Source of the DNA: Actinomadura viridilutea
GTDB lineage: Bacteria > Actinomycetota > Actinomycetes > Streptosporangiales > Streptosporangiaceae
DNA: 64,000 bases
Direction of reading: 5' to 3'
Assembly: GCA_003001795.1 (NCBI GenBank)
Contig: PVNI01000002.1
Coordinates: 525,389-589,388 of the forward strand
In this document: one piece after another, positions 35,936 through 45,743 of the stretch
Numbering within the stretch: position 1 is the stretch's first letter
Layout of the letters: the number at the start of each line of letters is the position of its first letter
Translations under genes and position numbers: made by a program
The notes under the pieces: model-generated
Databases searched by the model: none
Told to the model about the DNA's origin: nothing
Seen by the model: the letters and a program-made list of their open reading frames with translations, nothing else

Positions 35936-36811
35936 TCAGGACGCGATGGCCCAGGCGTCCTGAGCGGATTCGTACTCGCGCGTCAGGCGCCGTGCCCGCT
36001 GCGCGTCCGGCGAGTAGCGCCACTGCTCGGGGACGACCTGCGTCGTGCGGTACAGGCCCTTGAGCGTCAGCGTGGCGGCCAGGTCGGAGGTGGGCAGGCC
36101 GGGCAGGCCGTACATGCGGCGCGCCCAGCGCGGCAGCGTCGCCACGACCAGCGTCGCCAGGGCGGGCGCGGCCAGCTTCAGCGGCAGGAACTGCCGGGGA
36201 ACGGACGGATTGAACATGCGCAGCAGCCCCTGCCGGGCCTCTTTGCAGGCGAAGATGCGCCGGCGCATCTGCGCGTAGTACTCCTCCATCTCCGCCACCG
36301 AGGCGGGCACGTCCGCCGGGTCCAGACCGACGACCGCGGCGGCGCGGCGCTGCTCGTCGACGAACCGGTCGGCGTCCCCGCGGCTGAGCGGCACCCCGGC
36401 GCGGCGCGCCACGTCCAAGTAGGAGTCGACCTCCCCCATGTGCACCCACAGCAGGTTCTCGGGGTCGTCGATGCGGAACGTCTCGCCGGTGCGCATGTCC
36501 AGGCCGGTGAGCTTGGCGTGCATCCGGCGGACGCGGCGGCCGGCCCGTTCGACCTCCTCGAGGGTGCCGTAGGTGCGGACGCGGACGAACTCGATGGTGC
36601 GGCCGAGCCGCGCCCAGGCGGCATGCGGGTCCATCAGCTCGGAGTTCTGGGCGGTGCCCCACATCGAGCGCGGGTGCAGCGCCTGCAGCAGCAGCGCCCG
36701 CATGCCGCCGACGAACATCACCGGCTCGCCCATGATCCGCCAGGTCACCGAGCCCGGCCCGAACAGACCGAAGTCCTGGTCGTCCGGCCGCGCCATGTCG
36801 CCCGAGCCCAC
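35936..36811 (-). CDS. MpaB-type (DUF2236) oxygenase family protein
   Basis: A 291-residue protein of the DUF2236 family, which includes MpaB oxygenases and the latex-clearing protein Lcp. Helical segments such as VMFVGGMRALLLQALHPRSMWG hold the conserved His-Pro that serves near the heme in relatives; LLWVHMGEVDSYLDVARRAG is another family block. No signal peptide is visible. GTG 36811 is chosen because CGGAGGT lies 6 nt before it. The substrate is unknown. Confidence 0.87.
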   Translation of the reverse strand: MGSGDMARPDDQDFGLFGPGSVTWRIMGEPVMFVGGMRALLLQALHPRSMWGTAQNSELMDPHAAWARLGRTIEFVRVRTYGTLEEVERAGRRVRRMHAKLTGLDMRTGETFRIDDPENLLWVHMGEVDSYLDVARRAGVPLSRGDADRFVDEQRRAAAVVGLDPADVPASVAEMEEYYAQMRRRIFACKEARQGLLRMFNPSVPRQFLPLKLAAPALATLVVATLPRWARRMYGLPGLPTSDLAATLTLKGLYRTTQVVPEQWRYSPDAQRARRLTREYESAQDAWAIAS

Positions 36812-36981
36812 AGTCGCACCTCCGGAGTAACCGATGACTTATTTACCCCGGTATGGGCTGCGGCACACCGTTCGCGGATGCCGCGGAGCGGGCAGACGCC
36901 GACGGTCATGTGGCGCGGACAAGGCGGGCTGACGGTGCCCGGGCAGGGGGCGCGGCAGGGGCCGGCGGAAGGCTTCGGGGG

Positions 36982-37362
36982 TCAGTCGTCGTCTTCGCCG
37001 CCGGCGTCTTCGTCCTCGTCGCCCTCGTCGGCGGACCCGGCGGGCTCGGTCTGCTCGGCCACCCAGGCGAGGTAGTCCATGCTGCCCGCCACCACCGAGG
37101 TGGCGATGATCTCCGGCGTGTCGTAGGAGTGGCGCTCGGTGATGAGGGAGGCCAGCTCGTCGAAGCGGTCGGCGGTGGTCTTGAACACCACCATCCACTC
37201 CTCGGCGGTCTCGATCTCGCCTTCCCACCAGTACGTGCTGGCGATGGGGCCGACGAGCTGCGCGCACGCCGCCAGGCGTTCGGCGACCGCGGACTTGGCC
37301 AGGTCCGCGGCCTCCTGCCGCGAGTCCGTCGTGGTCGTCACCTGAACGTACGCCTGGGCCAT
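36982..37362 (-). CDS. cutA: CutA1-like divalent-cation tolerance protein
   Basis: A 126-residue trimeric CutA1-type protein: YVQVTTTTDSRQEAADLAKSAV, AACAQLVGPIASTYWWEGEIE, and EEWMVVFKTTADRF. The C-terminal 20 residues are strongly acidic (DEGDEDEDAGGEDDD), an extension absent from the E. coli protein. ATG 37362 follows AAGGAG. The CutA1 fold is widely kept although its role in metal tolerance is debated. Confidence 0.92.
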   Translation of the reverse strand: MAQAYVQVTTTTDSRQEAADLAKSAVAERLAACAQLVGPIASTYWWEGEIETAEEWMVVFKTTADRFDELASLITERHSYDTPEIIATSVVAGSMDYLAWVAEQTEPAGSADEGDEDEDAGGEDDD

Positions 37363-37429
37363 GGCACGACTCCTTCCCCGAGCCACTGATCGTAGTCGCG
37401 CGCGGCGCGCCGGCCGACGCCGTCCGCGC

Positions 37430-39358
37430 CTAGCGGGACGGGCGGACCACCATGGCGCTGCCGCCGCCGCGGCGCACCGGTTCGGCGACGGCCTGCACCA
37501 GGCCGGGACGCAGCACCTCGAGCCCGGCGGCCGCGCCGATCGTCCCGGCGGGCGGGCCGGGGAAGAGCTCGAGGCGGTGCCCGCGCGCGGCCAGCGCCGT
37601 GCCGTACCGGTCGATGAACGCCTGCTCGGCGAACACCTGCGGAGTGTTGCGCTGGGTGGCGCGCGGCGCGGCCAGGGCGGCGGGCAGGTCCATGCCCAAG
37701 TCGATCCGGTTGAGCAGGATCTGCAGCACGGTGGTGATGATGGTGGACCCGCCGGGGGTGCCGACGGCCAGCAGCGGACGGCCGTCCTTCAGCACGATCG
37801 TCGGGGACATGCTGCTGCGCGGACGCTTGCCGGGGCCGGGCAGGTTGGGGTCGGGCGCCGCGCCCTCGGCGGGCGGCTGCAGGGTGAAGTCGGTCAGCTC
37901 GTTGTTGAGCAGGAAGCCGCGTCCGGGCACGGTGAGGCCGCTGCCGCCGAACTGCTCGATGGTGATGGTGTAGGAGGCGATGTTCCCCCACTTGTCAGCG
38001 ACGACGAGGTGGGTGGTCTGCGGCCCTTCGTGGCCCAGGGCACGGCCGACGCCGCCGGACGGCGCACAGGGCGCGTAGTCGCCGTCCGGGGAGCCGGGGG
38101 CGACGGGCGCGGCGGCGGCCTCGTCCGGCTTGATGAGGCAGGCGCGTTCGCGGGCGAAGCCGCGCGACAGCAGCTGCTCGAGCGGCACGTCCACCGCGTC
38201 GGGGTCGCCGACGTAGCGGCCGCGGTCGGCGTAGGCGAGCTTGGACGCCTCCAGGTAGTAGTGGAGGGCCTTCACCGGGTCCTTCGCGTCGAGGTCGAAC
38301 TCGCCGAGGATGTTGAGGGCCTCGCCGACGGTGGAGCCGCCCGAGGAGGAGGGCGGCATGCCGTACACGTCCAGGCCCCGGTAGGACACGCGGGTCGGCT
38401 TGCGCCACACGGACCGGTACGCCTTCAGGTCGCGCTCGCTCATCAGCCCGGGACGCACGTTGCGCGTGGCGGCGGGGTCGACGGGCGGTTTGCGGACGGT
38501 GCGCACGACCTCCTTGCCGAGCCCGCCCCCGTACAGCCACCGGGGTCCGCGCCTGGCCAGCTCGCGGTAGGTGCGCGCCAGGTCCGGGTTGCGGAACACC
38601 GTGCCGACGGCGGGCGGCTTGCCGCCGGGCAGGAACAGCTCGCGGGTGGGCACGATGTCGCGGAACCGCGCCGCGTTCGCGGCGGTCTGGTCGTGGAACT
38701 CCTGGTCGACGACGAAGCCCTTCTCCGCCACCTCGATCGCGGGCCGCAGGAGCGTCCCCAGATCGCGGGTGCCGAAGCGGCGCAGCGCCATGTCCCACTG
38801 GGCCAGGGTGCCGGGCACGCCGACGCTCAGTCCGCTGGTGACGGCCTCGTCGAACGGCAGGGCGCGGCCGGTGGCCGGGTCGACGAACGACCGTTCGTTC
38901 ATGGCCCGCGGCGCGGTCTCGCGGCCGTCGAGGGCGTACACGCGGCGGGTCCTGGCGTCGTAGTAGGTCAGGTAGCCGCCCCCGCCGAGCGCCGCGACGT
39001 ACGGCTCGGTGACCCCGAGGGTGGCCGCGGCGGCGACGGCGGCGTCCACGGCGTTGCCGCCGCGTCGCAGGACCTCGATGGCGGTGCGGCTGGCGTACGG
39101 GTCGACGGTGGCCACGGCGCCGCCGTATCCGGTGGCGACCGGCTGCTTGGGCGGTGCGGCGACGGCGGGGCCGGCGGCGGGGGTCGGGACGGTCAGGGGA
39201 GGCGCGGCGAGCGCGGCCGTGCCGGGTCCGGCCAGCGGCACGGTCGCGGCGAGGACGGCGGCGAGCGCCGCGCGGCGGAGCGGGCGGCCGGGGTGCCGGG
39301 AGCGGCTGCGGGATCGGGGCGGGGGGACGGAGATCGGGGACGGCGCGCTCGGTGACAC
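37430..39358 (-). CDS. ggt: Gamma-glutamyltransferase
   Basis: Secreted enzyme that cleaves or transfers the gamma-glutamyl group of glutathione-like compounds. The 642-residue precursor has a signal peptide (about 27-50), a large subunit (VATVDPYASRTAIEVLRRGGNAVDAAVA) and the self-cleavage site at the first Thr of GPQTTHLVV, which becomes the catalytic N-terminus of the small subunit. PSSSGGSTVGEALNIL and the C-terminal GGSTIITTVLQILLN fit the family. GTG 39358 follows GGGAGGT. As actinomycetes use mycothiol, the true substrate may differ from glutathione. Confidence 0.94.
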   Translation of the reverse strand: MSPSAPSPISVPPPRSRSRSRHPGRPLRRAALAAVLAATVPLAGPGTAALAAPPLTVPTPAAGPAVAAPPKQPVATGYGGAVATVDPYASRTAIEVLRRGGNAVDAAVAAAATLGVTEPYVAALGGGGYLTYYDARTRRVYALDGRETAPRAMNERSFVDPATGRALPFDEAVTSGLSVGVPGTLAQWDMALRRFGTRDLGTLLRPAIEVAEKGFVVDQEFHDQTAANAARFRDIVPTRELFLPGGKPPAVGTVFRNPDLARTYRELARRGPRWLYGGGLGKEVVRTVRKPPVDPAATRNVRPGLMSERDLKAYRSVWRKPTRVSYRGLDVYGMPPSSSGGSTVGEALNILGEFDLDAKDPVKALHYYLEASKLAYADRGRYVGDPDAVDVPLEQLLSRGFARERACLIKPDEAAAAPVAPGSPDGDYAPCAPSGGVGRALGHEGPQTTHLVVADKWGNIASYTITIEQFGGSGLTVPGRGFLLNNELTDFTLQPPAEGAAPDPNLPGPGKRPRSSMSPTIVLKDGRPLLAVGTPGGSTIITTVLQILLNRIDLGMDLPAALAAPRATQRNTPQVFAEQAFIDRYGTALAARGHRLELFPGPPAGTIGAAAGLEVLRPGLVQAVAEPVRRGGGSAMVVRPSR

Positions 39359-39644
39359 ATGACCTCCCTGGAACCCTCGGCTCCGCCGCCGCGTCGGCGG
39401 TGCGACGCGCCGCCGGAGCCTCGGCCGTCACCGGCCGATCATGGCGTCCGCCAGTAACATACCCCACCTGATCCCAACAGACCGCAACTGATTCGACACC
39501 CGCTGCCACCAGCGGCGATAGCGGCATAGGGTGCAAATTTCAAGATCCAGACTTAGCGGAAGTAATCACCGAACTACGTTTCACCACTGAAAAGCAACGA
39601 GACGGCACCAATACGCCCGAAACCATTGCTGTTTCGCCCAAACT

Positions 39645-39669
39645 TGGTGAACTCTTAGGGACTTCACCA
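39645..39669 (+). promoter_or_regulatory. Inverted repeat in the amino-acid permease leader
   Basis: TGGTGAA (39645-39651) and TTCACCA (39663-39669) form a perfect 7-bp inverted repeat with an 11-bp loop, extendable to 9 pairs with a G-U pair. It lies 70 bp before the chosen permease start within an unusually A/T-rich gap (39,480-39,700) of otherwise noncoding sequence. It may be an operator or a leader RNA hairpin; I do not recognise a known riboswitch. Confidence 0.4.
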
Positions 39670-39739
39670 GGGCTTTGTGCTCGCGAACAGCGGCGCGGGT
39701 TCAGCCATGGGGGGATCACTACGAACCTGGGACAACCGC

Positions 39740-41662
39740 ATGGGCAACAACATGTTCCGGCGCATGCCCGTCGAACAGGCGACAGGGCAGCTCTACGGCG
39801 GGCGCCATCGACTGCGCGTGGCCTTCCGCACCCGTGACCTGATCGTGCTCGGCCTCGGCGTGATGATCGGCGCGGGCATCTTCAAGATCGCGGGAGTGCA
39901 GGCCGCGACCACGGCCGGTCCGGCCGTCATCCTCTCCTTCGTCATCGCGGGCCTGGTGTGCCTGCTGGCGGCGCTGTTCTACGCCGAGCTCGCCTCGGTC
40001 GTGCCGGTCGCGGGCAGTGCGTACTCCTACAGCTACGTGGCGTTCGGCGAGCTGTGGGCGTGGGTGGTCGGATGGGCGCTGATCCTGGAGATGCTGCTGG
40101 CCGCGTCCGTGGTGGCGCGGGCGTGGTCGGTGTTCGCCGCTCAGGCGCTCAGCGACTTCGGGGTGCCGGTGCCGTCCTGGCTGGCCGACCTGATCGGCCA
40201 GCCCAAGGGCTTCGACCTGTTCGCGCTCGGCATCCTGCTGCTGCTGGTGTCGATGCTGGCCACCGGGAGCCGGCTCGGGCTGCGCACGCTGTGGTTCATG
40301 GTGCTGGCCAAGGTCATCGTCATCGGCCTGGTCATCTGCGTCGGCCTGACGTTCTTCGACCCCGGCAACCTCACCCCGTTCGTGCCCGAGGCCCGGCCCG
40401 CCGCCGAGGGCAGCGGCCAGACGGTGCTGGACGCGGTGCTCGGCGCCGTCACCGACAGCACGCCGCAGGTGTTCGGGATCTGGGGCGTGCTGGCCGCGGC
40501 GCCCGCGATCGCGTTCGCCTACATCGGCTTCGACCTCATCGCCACCGCCGCGGAGGAGACCGAGAACGCCCCGCGCAACATCCCGCGCGGCATCATCATC
40601 AGCCTGGTCCTGACCGTGGTGCTGTACCTCGGCGTCGCCGTCACCATGGTCGGGATGATCTCCTACGACAAGCTCGACCCGTCCGGGCCGGTGCTGGCCG
40701 TGGCGTTCGACGCCGCGGGCGCGAGCGTGATGGGCAAGGTCATCGACCTCGGCGCGGTGCTCGGGCTGACCACCGTCATCCTGGTGCTGCTGATCGCGCT
40801 GACCCGGGTGGTGTTCTCCATGTCGCGCGACGGGCTGCTGCCGCGCGGGCTGGCCGAGACGCACCGCTACGGGGTGCCGTTCCGGGCCGCCTGGGTGTCC
40901 GGCGGCGCGGCGATCGTGATGTCGCAGACCATCGACGTGCTCACGCTGGAGCAGATGGTGGTCATCGGGACGCTGTTCGCGTTCCTGTTCGTCCCGGCGG
41001 GCGTGCTGGCGCTGCGGCGCGACCGGCCGGACCTGCACCGCCCGTTCCGCGTCCCGGCGGCCCCGCTGACCGCCGCGCTGGCCATCGGCGCGGTCGCCTG
41101 GCTGATGCTCAACCTCAAGGTGCAGACCTGGACGTACTTCCTGGTCTGGATGGCGCTCGGCGTGCTGATCTACCTGGTCTACGGGCGGCGCAAGAGCCAG
41201 CTGCGGCGGCTGCTCACCGAGGAGCAGGCCGTCCCGGCGCGCCGCCCGGCCGCGGCGCCGACCGGCTCCGCCGTGCGCGGCCCGGGGGCGGGCGGGCCGC
41301 CTCCGGGGGGCGCCCCGTACCCGGGGGACCGGTACGGGTCCGGCCCGCAGCCGACCGAGACCTACTCGCCGGGCGGTCCGTACGACAGGGCGGCGCGCCC
41401 CGCCGACCCCTTCGGCGCCCCGCCCCCTCCGCGGCCGTACCTGTCGCAGCCGTACTCTTCGCGCCCGACCGACACCGGTCCTCAGCAGCGCCCCCGGCAG
41501 GGGCCTCCCCCGCACGACCCGTACGCGGCGGACCCCTACCGGCGGCAGAGCGGCGGGTACCCGACGCCGGAGCACCCTCCGGCCCAGGGCCTGTATCCCC
41601 GTGACTATCCCCGTGAAGACGACCAGCAGGACCCGCCCTACCGCGACCGCAACCCCTGGTAA
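39740..41662 (+). CDS. APC-family cationic amino-acid permease with long tail
   Basis: A 640-residue inner-membrane amino-acid transporter of the CAT/YfnA group. RDLIVLGLGVMIGAGIFKIAG is the family's first helix with the GIGAGIF-like substrate loop, and about 12 helices follow to residue 495. The last 140 residues are a cytoplasmic low-complexity tail rich in Pro, Gly, Tyr, Asp and Arg (for example GPQQRPRQGPPPHDPYAADP), not seen in most relatives. The start is uncertain: ATG 39740, 39752 or 39707; none has a good ribosome binding site. Confidence 0.92.
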   Translation: MGNNMFRRMPVEQATGQLYGGRHRLRVAFRTRDLIVLGLGVMIGAGIFKIAGVQAATTAGPAVILSFVIAGLVCLLAALFYAELASVVPVAGSAYSYSYVAFGELWAWVVGWALILEMLLAASVVARAWSVFAAQALSDFGVPVPSWLADLIGQPKGFDLFALGILLLLVSMLATGSRLGLRTLWFMVLAKVIVIGLVICVGLTFFDPGNLTPFVPEARPAAEGSGQTVLDAVLGAVTDSTPQVFGIWGVLAAAPAIAFAYIGFDLIATAAEETENAPRNIPRGIIISLVLTVVLYLGVAVTMVGMISYDKLDPSGPVLAVAFDAAGASVMGKVIDLGAVLGLTTVILVLLIALTRVVFSMSRDGLLPRGLAETHRYGVPFRAAWVSGGAAIVMSQTIDVLTLEQMVVIGTLFAFLFVPAGVLALRRDRPDLHRPFRVPAAPLTAALAIGAVAWLMLNLKVQTWTYFLVWMALGVLIYLVYGRRKSQLRRLLTEEQAVPARRPAAAPTGSAVRGPGAGGPPPGGAPYPGDRYGSGPQPTETYSPGGPYDRAARPADPFGAPPPPRPYLSQPYSSRPTDTGPQQRPRQGPPPHDPYAADPYRRQSGGYPTPEHPPAQGLYPRDYPREDDQQDPPYRDRNPW

Positions 41663-41712
41663 ACGCGAACGGGCGCCGCATCCTCCGCTGGGATGCGGCG
41701 CCCGTTCGCGTT
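41662..41712. terminator. Perfect 22-bp stem, bidirectional terminator
   Basis: The arm at 41662-41683 (AACGCGAACGGG ... GCATCC) pairs without mismatch with the arm at 41691-41712, around the loop TCCGCTG. It begins at the last base of the permease stop codon and ends 14 bp before the stop of the convergent siderophore-binding gene. This is the strongest hairpin in the window. Confidence 0.85.
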
Positions 41713-41726
41713 CGGCCGGCCGACGG

Positions 41727-42689
41727 CTACTTGGAGGCCAGCGGCGTCACGTACTTCTGCAGGTCGTCCAGGATCTTCCCGGCGGCGGTGACGCCGATGC
41801 CGGTCATCCAGATCTCGTCGTCGACCACGTGGGCGCGCCCGGCCTTGACCGCGCCGAGCTTGCGCCACAGCGGGCCGGCGGTGACCTTCGCCTGCTCCTG
41901 CGCGGCCTTCTCCCCGTAGGCCGTGACGAAGACCATGTCGCCGTCGGCCTCGGTGATGCGCTCGGGGCTGAGCGGCGCCATCCGCTTGTCGTCCTTGTCC
42001 TTCAGCAGCTGGGGCTCGGGACGGCCGAGGCCGACGTCGCGCAGCACGATCCCGGAGAAGGAGTCCGGCCCGTACTGGCGGATCTCGTCGGGCATGAACC
42101 GGATCACGCTGATCTTGAGCTCGGCCGGGTCGCCGAACGAGCGGCCCAGGTCCCTGGCGCGCTGCTCGTACGCCCTCAGCTTCTGCTCCCCCTCGGCCTT
42201 CTTGCCGACCGCCTCGGCGTCCAGCAGGAAGTTCTCCTTCCAGGTGACGCCGACCATCTCGGTGAACACGGTCGGCGCGATCTTGGACAGCTCGCCGTAG
42301 AACTTCTCCTGCCGGAACTTCGACCCGAGGATGAGGTCGGGCCGCAGCGCGGCGATCGCCTCCACGTCCGGCTCCTGGGTGGTGCCGACCCTCTTGACCT
42401 TGGCGAACGCGTCGCCGAGGTACTTGGGCATGCCCGCCACCTGGTCCGGCAGCGTGGCGCCGACCGGGGTGAGGCCCAGGGTGTAGAGGGTGTCGAGCTT
42501 GTCGGTGTCGAGGACGACGATGCGCTTGGGCTCGTCGGGCACCTTCGTCTCGCCCATGGCGTGCTTGACCACGCGGGTGGCGCCGGACGACTCCGCGTCG
42601 CCGCCCCCGCAGGCCGTCAGCGCCAGACCGGCCGCCATGACGCCGGCGACCAGCCCGGCCAGCCTCCGGCCGAGTCCGTATGTCTTCAC
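41727..42689 (-). CDS. Siderophore-binding lipoprotein (FecB/FepB type)
   Basis: A 320-residue extracytoplasmic binding protein for a ferric siderophore. The signal peptide ends in LALTAC. The body has the cluster A-II pattern: PKRIVVLDTDKLDTLYTLGLTPVGA, VEAIAALRPDLILGS, and a C-terminal LWRKLGAVKAGRAHVVDDEIW. It is the last gene of a five-part uptake operon behind an iron box. No siderophore synthesis gene is near, so it may take up foreign siderophores. Confidence 0.93.
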   Translation of the reverse strand: MKTYGLGRRLAGLVAGVMAAGLALTACGGGDAESSGATRVVKHAMGETKVPDEPKRIVVLDTDKLDTLYTLGLTPVGATLPDQVAGMPKYLGDAFAKVKRVGTTQEPDVEAIAALRPDLILGSKFRQEKFYGELSKIAPTVFTEMVGVTWKENFLLDAEAVGKKAEGEQKLRAYEQRARDLGRSFGDPAELKISVIRFMPDEIRQYGPDSFSGIVLRDVGLGRPEPQLLKDKDDKRMAPLSPERITEADGDMVFVTAYGEKAAQEQAKVTAGPLWRKLGAVKAGRAHVVDDEIWMTGIGVTAAGKILDDLQKYVTPLASK

Positions 42690-42725
42690 GTGCGTTCCCT
42701 TTCTGTCGTCGGGTCCGGCCGCCGG

Positions 42726-43559
42726 TCAGGCCGGGGCGTTCGGCACCACCAGCGGAGCGCCCGTCACCGGGCACGGGATGACCACGCCGCCCAGCCCGAA
42801 CACGTCGGCGAGGCGGTCGGCGTCCATCACCTCGGCGGGCGGCCCCTGGGCGGCGACCCGGCCGTCCTTCATGACCACCAGGTGGTCGGCGTACCGGCAG
42901 GCCTGGTTCAGGTCGTGCAGCACCGCCACCACCGTCCGCCCGGCGTCCCGGTTGAGGCGGCGCAGGAGGTCGAGCACCTCGATCTGGTGGGCCAGGTCCA
43001 GGTAGGTCGTGGGTTCGTCCAGCAGCAGCGCGTCGGTGTCCTGGGCGAGGATCATCGCGATCCACACCCGCTGCCGCTGGCCGCCCGACAGCGCGTCCAC
43101 CGGCCGGTCCCGCAGGTCGGCGAGGCCGGTCAGGCTCAGGGCGCGTTCGACGGCCTCGGTGTCGGCGGCGCTCCACTGCCGGAACCACCGCTGGTGCGGC
43201 TGGCGGCCCCGCGCCACCAGGTCGGCGACGGTGAGGCCCTCGGGCGCGATCGGGCTCTGCGGCAGGACGCCCAGGCGGCGCGCCAGCTCGCGGGTGGGCA
43301 TCGCGTGCACGTCCGCCCCGTCGATGAGGGCGGCGCCGCCGCGCGGGGCCAGCAGCCGGGCCAGCGTGCGCAGCAGCGTGGACTTGCCGCACGCGTTGGG
43401 GCCGACGATCACGGTGAACGCGCCGCCGGGCAGGTCCAGGTCCAGGTCTTCGATGACGAGCCGGTCGCCGTAGCCGGCGCTGAGGCCGCGCGCGGCCAGC
43501 CGCACCGGGGGCCGGTCGCCGCCCGGGCCGGACGGCGGCGGAGCGTGCTCGGTGGTCAT
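42726..43559 (-). CDS. Siderophore ABC transporter ATPase
   Basis: A 277-residue FecE/FepC-type ATPase. Walker A is [11 protein letters not shown], the signature is [13 protein letters not shown] and Walker B plus the D-loop is [12 protein letters not shown], with the switch His in [12 protein letters not shown] 43559 overlaps the stop of the upstream permease by 4 bp. It powers the permease pair encoded just upstream. Confidence 0.95.
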   Translation of the reverse strand: MTTEHAPPPSGPGGDRPPVRLAARGLSAGYGDRLVIEDLDLDLPGGAFTVIVGPNACGKSTLLRTLARLLAPRGGAALIDGADVHAMPTRELARRLGVLPQSPIAPEGLTVADLVARGRQPHQRWFRQWSAADTEAVERALSLTGLADLRDRPVDALSGGQRQRVWIAMILAQDTDALLLDEPTTYLDLAHQIEVLDLLRRLNRDAGRTVVAVLHDLNQACRYADHLVVMKDGRVAAQGPPAEVMDADRLADVFGLGGVVIPCPVTGAPLVVPNAPA

Positions 43560-44614
43560 GCGTTCTTCCTCCGAACCAGCAGCCACAGCAGATAGGGGCC
43601 GCCGAGGGCCGCGGTGAGCACCCCGACCGGCAGCTGCACGGGCGCGAAGGCGGAGCGGGCGACCAGGTCGGCGACGACGGTGAGCAGCGCGCCGGTGAGG
43701 GCGGCGCAGGCCAGCGGCGGGCGTTCGGCGCGCACCAGGCGGCGGGCCAGCTGCGGCGCGGCCAGGGCGACGAAGTCGACGGCGCCCGCCTGCGAGGTCG
43801 CCAGGGCGGCCAGCAGCACGGCGACGGCGCCGAGCACGATCCGGCGTCCCACCACGCGCACGCCCAGGCCGCGGGCCACGTCGTCGTCGAGGGCGGTGGT
43901 GTCCATGGCGCGGCCCGCCCACAGCAGGACGGGGAGCGCCAGCAGCAGCGGCACCGCCAGGACGCGCGCCTCGGCGTAGCCGAGCCCGCCCAGGCTGCCC
44001 GCCAGCCACACCTGCGCCCGCTGCCCCTCGATCGGGTCGGCGTCGACGATCACCACTTCGGTGAGCGCCTTGAGCGCCACCGCCACGGCGACGCCGCACA
44101 GCACGAAGCGGTGCGCCGCCAGCCCGTACCGCAGCGACAGCGCGAACACCGCCGCCGCGGCCGCCAGCCCGCCGAGCAGCGCGCCCGCGCCCAGCCAGGC
44201 CGTGCCCAGCCCCGCGCTCATCGCGACGGTGGCGGCCAGCCCGGCGCCCTGGGTGACGCCGACGACGTCGGGGCTGGCCAGCGGGTTGCGGCTGATCGAC
44301 TGCAGCAGCGCGCCGGACAGCCCCAGCAGCGCGCCCACCGCGAGCCCGACCGCGATGCGGGGCATGCGCAGGTCCTGGACGACGACGGTGAACGGCCCGT
44401 CGCCCGCCAGCGCCCGCACCACCTCGGCCGGGGGGATGAACGTGCTGCCGACGCCGAGCGACACGACCGCGGCCGCGGCCGTCAGCGCCGCGAGCACCGC
44501 GCCCACGACGGCGGAACGGCGCCGGACCACGAAAGCGACCGCGCCGCCGCCCACGACCAGAGTGCCCGCCGCCGGATGCGCGCGGCTCACCGTGCTCACC
44601 GCCTGCCGTCTCAT
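43556..44614 (-). CDS. FecCD-type siderophore permease (second)
   Basis: A 352-residue permease of the FecCD/BtuC family with about nine to ten helices. [44 protein letters not shown] is the family hallmark near the N-terminus, and [15 protein letters not shown] is the conserved cytoplasmic loop that touches the ATPase. It forms a heterodimer with the adjacent permease, from which it is separated by 28 bp. Confidence 0.95.
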   Translation of the reverse strand: MRRQAVSTVSRAHPAAGTLVVGGGAVAFVVRRRSAVVGAVLAALTAAAAVVSLGVGSTFIPPAEVVRALAGDGPFTVVVQDLRMPRIAVGLAVGALLGLSGALLQSISRNPLASPDVVGVTQGAGLAATVAMSAGLGTAWLGAGALLGGLAAAAAVFALSLRYGLAAHRFVLCGVAVAVALKALTEVVIVDADPIEGQRAQVWLAGSLGGLGYAEARVLAVPLLLALPVLLWAGRAMDTTALDDDVARGLGVRVVGRRIVLGAVAVLLAALATSQAGAVDFVALAAPQLARRLVRAERPPLACAALTGALLTVVADLVARSAFAPVQLPVGVLTAALGGPYLLWLLVRRKNA

Positions 44615-44642
44615 GCGCGGCTCTCCGCTCGCCTCGTGCCGC

Positions 44643-45647
44643 TCATACCGCGACCGTCCGTCCGCGGCGGATCAGGAGGATGAGGAACGGGGCGCCCACC
44701 AGCGCGGTGACGACGCCGGCGCGGATCTCGGCGGGCGGCAGGACCAGCCGGCCCAGCACGTCGGCCGCGAGCAGCAGCGCCGGCCCGAGCAGCAGGGACA
44801 CCGCCAGCACCCACCGGTGGTCGGCGCCGACCAGGCCGCGCGCCAGGTGCGGCACGGCCAGCCCGACGAACCCGATCGGCCCGGCGGCGGCGACGGCCGC
44901 GCCGGTGAGCACGACGGCCGCGGCGGCGGCCAGCAGCCGCACCCGGCCCACGTCGCGGCCGAGGCCGCGCGCCACGTCGTCGCCGAGGGCCAGGGCGTCC
45001 AGGCCGCGGGCCACGGCGAACGCCATCACGACGCCGGCGCCCACGAACGGCAGCACCCACACCGCCACCTCGGCGGGCCGTCCCGCCAGCGACCCGACCG
45101 CCCAGAAGCGGTAGGCGTCGAAGGTCTGCGCGTTGACGGACAGCACGCCGATGACCACGCCGGTGAGCGAGGCGTCCAGCGCGGTCCCCGCCAGAGCCAG
45201 CGTGACCGGGGAGGCGCCGTCGCGGGCACGCGACGCCAGCGCGTACACGAACGCGCCGGACGCGGCCGCGCCCACGATGCCGAACCACACGTAGGCGGGC
45301 AGCGTGGTCAGCCCGAACACGCTGATCGCGACGACCACGCCGAGGGACGCGCCGGACGTCACGCCCATCAGGCGCGGCTCGGCCAGCGGGTTGCGGGTCA
45401 GCGCCTGCATCAGGACCCCGGCCAGGGCCAGCCCCGCGCCGACCGCCAGGCCGGTCACCGTGCGCGGCAGCCGCAGCGACCGCACGATCGTGCTCTCCTC
45501 GCCGCCGTCGGGCCGCAGCAGCGCGTCCACGACGTGCCCGGGGGCGATGCCGCGGCTGCCCGCGGCCAGGCTGGCCAGCACCGCCGCCGCCAGCAGCGCC
45601 GCGCAGCCCGCCGCCACGGCGAGCCGCCGGCCGCGCATCCCGCTCAC
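44643..45647 (-). CDS. FecCD-type siderophore permease (first)
   Basis: A 334-residue permease of the same family: LRLPRTVTGLAVGAGLALAGVLMQALTRNPLAEPRLMGVTSGAS and [18 protein letters not shown] 45647 or ATG 45638 could be the start; neither has a strong ribosome binding site. It is the first gene of the uptake operon and lies about 90 bp below the iron box. Confidence 0.94.
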   Translation of the reverse strand: MSGMRGRRLAVAAGCAALLAAAVLASLAAGSRGIAPGHVVDALLRPDGGEESTIVRSLRLPRTVTGLAVGAGLALAGVLMQALTRNPLAEPRLMGVTSGASLGVVVAISVFGLTTLPAYVWFGIVGAAASGAFVYALASRARDGASPVTLALAGTALDASLTGVVIGVLSVNAQTFDAYRFWAVGSLAGRPAEVAVWVLPFVGAGVVMAFAVARGLDALALGDDVARGLGRDVGRVRLLAAAAAVVLTGAAVAAAGPIGFVGLAVPHLARGLVGADHRWVLAVSLLLGPALLLAADVLGRLVLPPAEIRAGVVTALVGAPFLILLIRRGRTVAV

Positions 45648-45670
45648 CCGCCGTTCACCCCTGCCTCGGT

Positions 45671-45743
45671 CGTTGGGATCGGCGCCGTTCGGGATGGGCG
45701 CCGTTGAATAGGTGCCGTTGAAATAGGTGCCGTTGGGATAGGT
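45671..45743. repeat. Five imperfect ~15-bp repeats beside the iron box
   Basis: Units with consensus CGTTGGGATAGGTGC begin at about 45671, 45686, 45702, 45716 and 45731 with lengths of 13-16 bp. The last unit merges into the iron box. The repeats fill the space between the box and the first permease gene, so they lie in the transcript leader. Confidence 0.7.
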
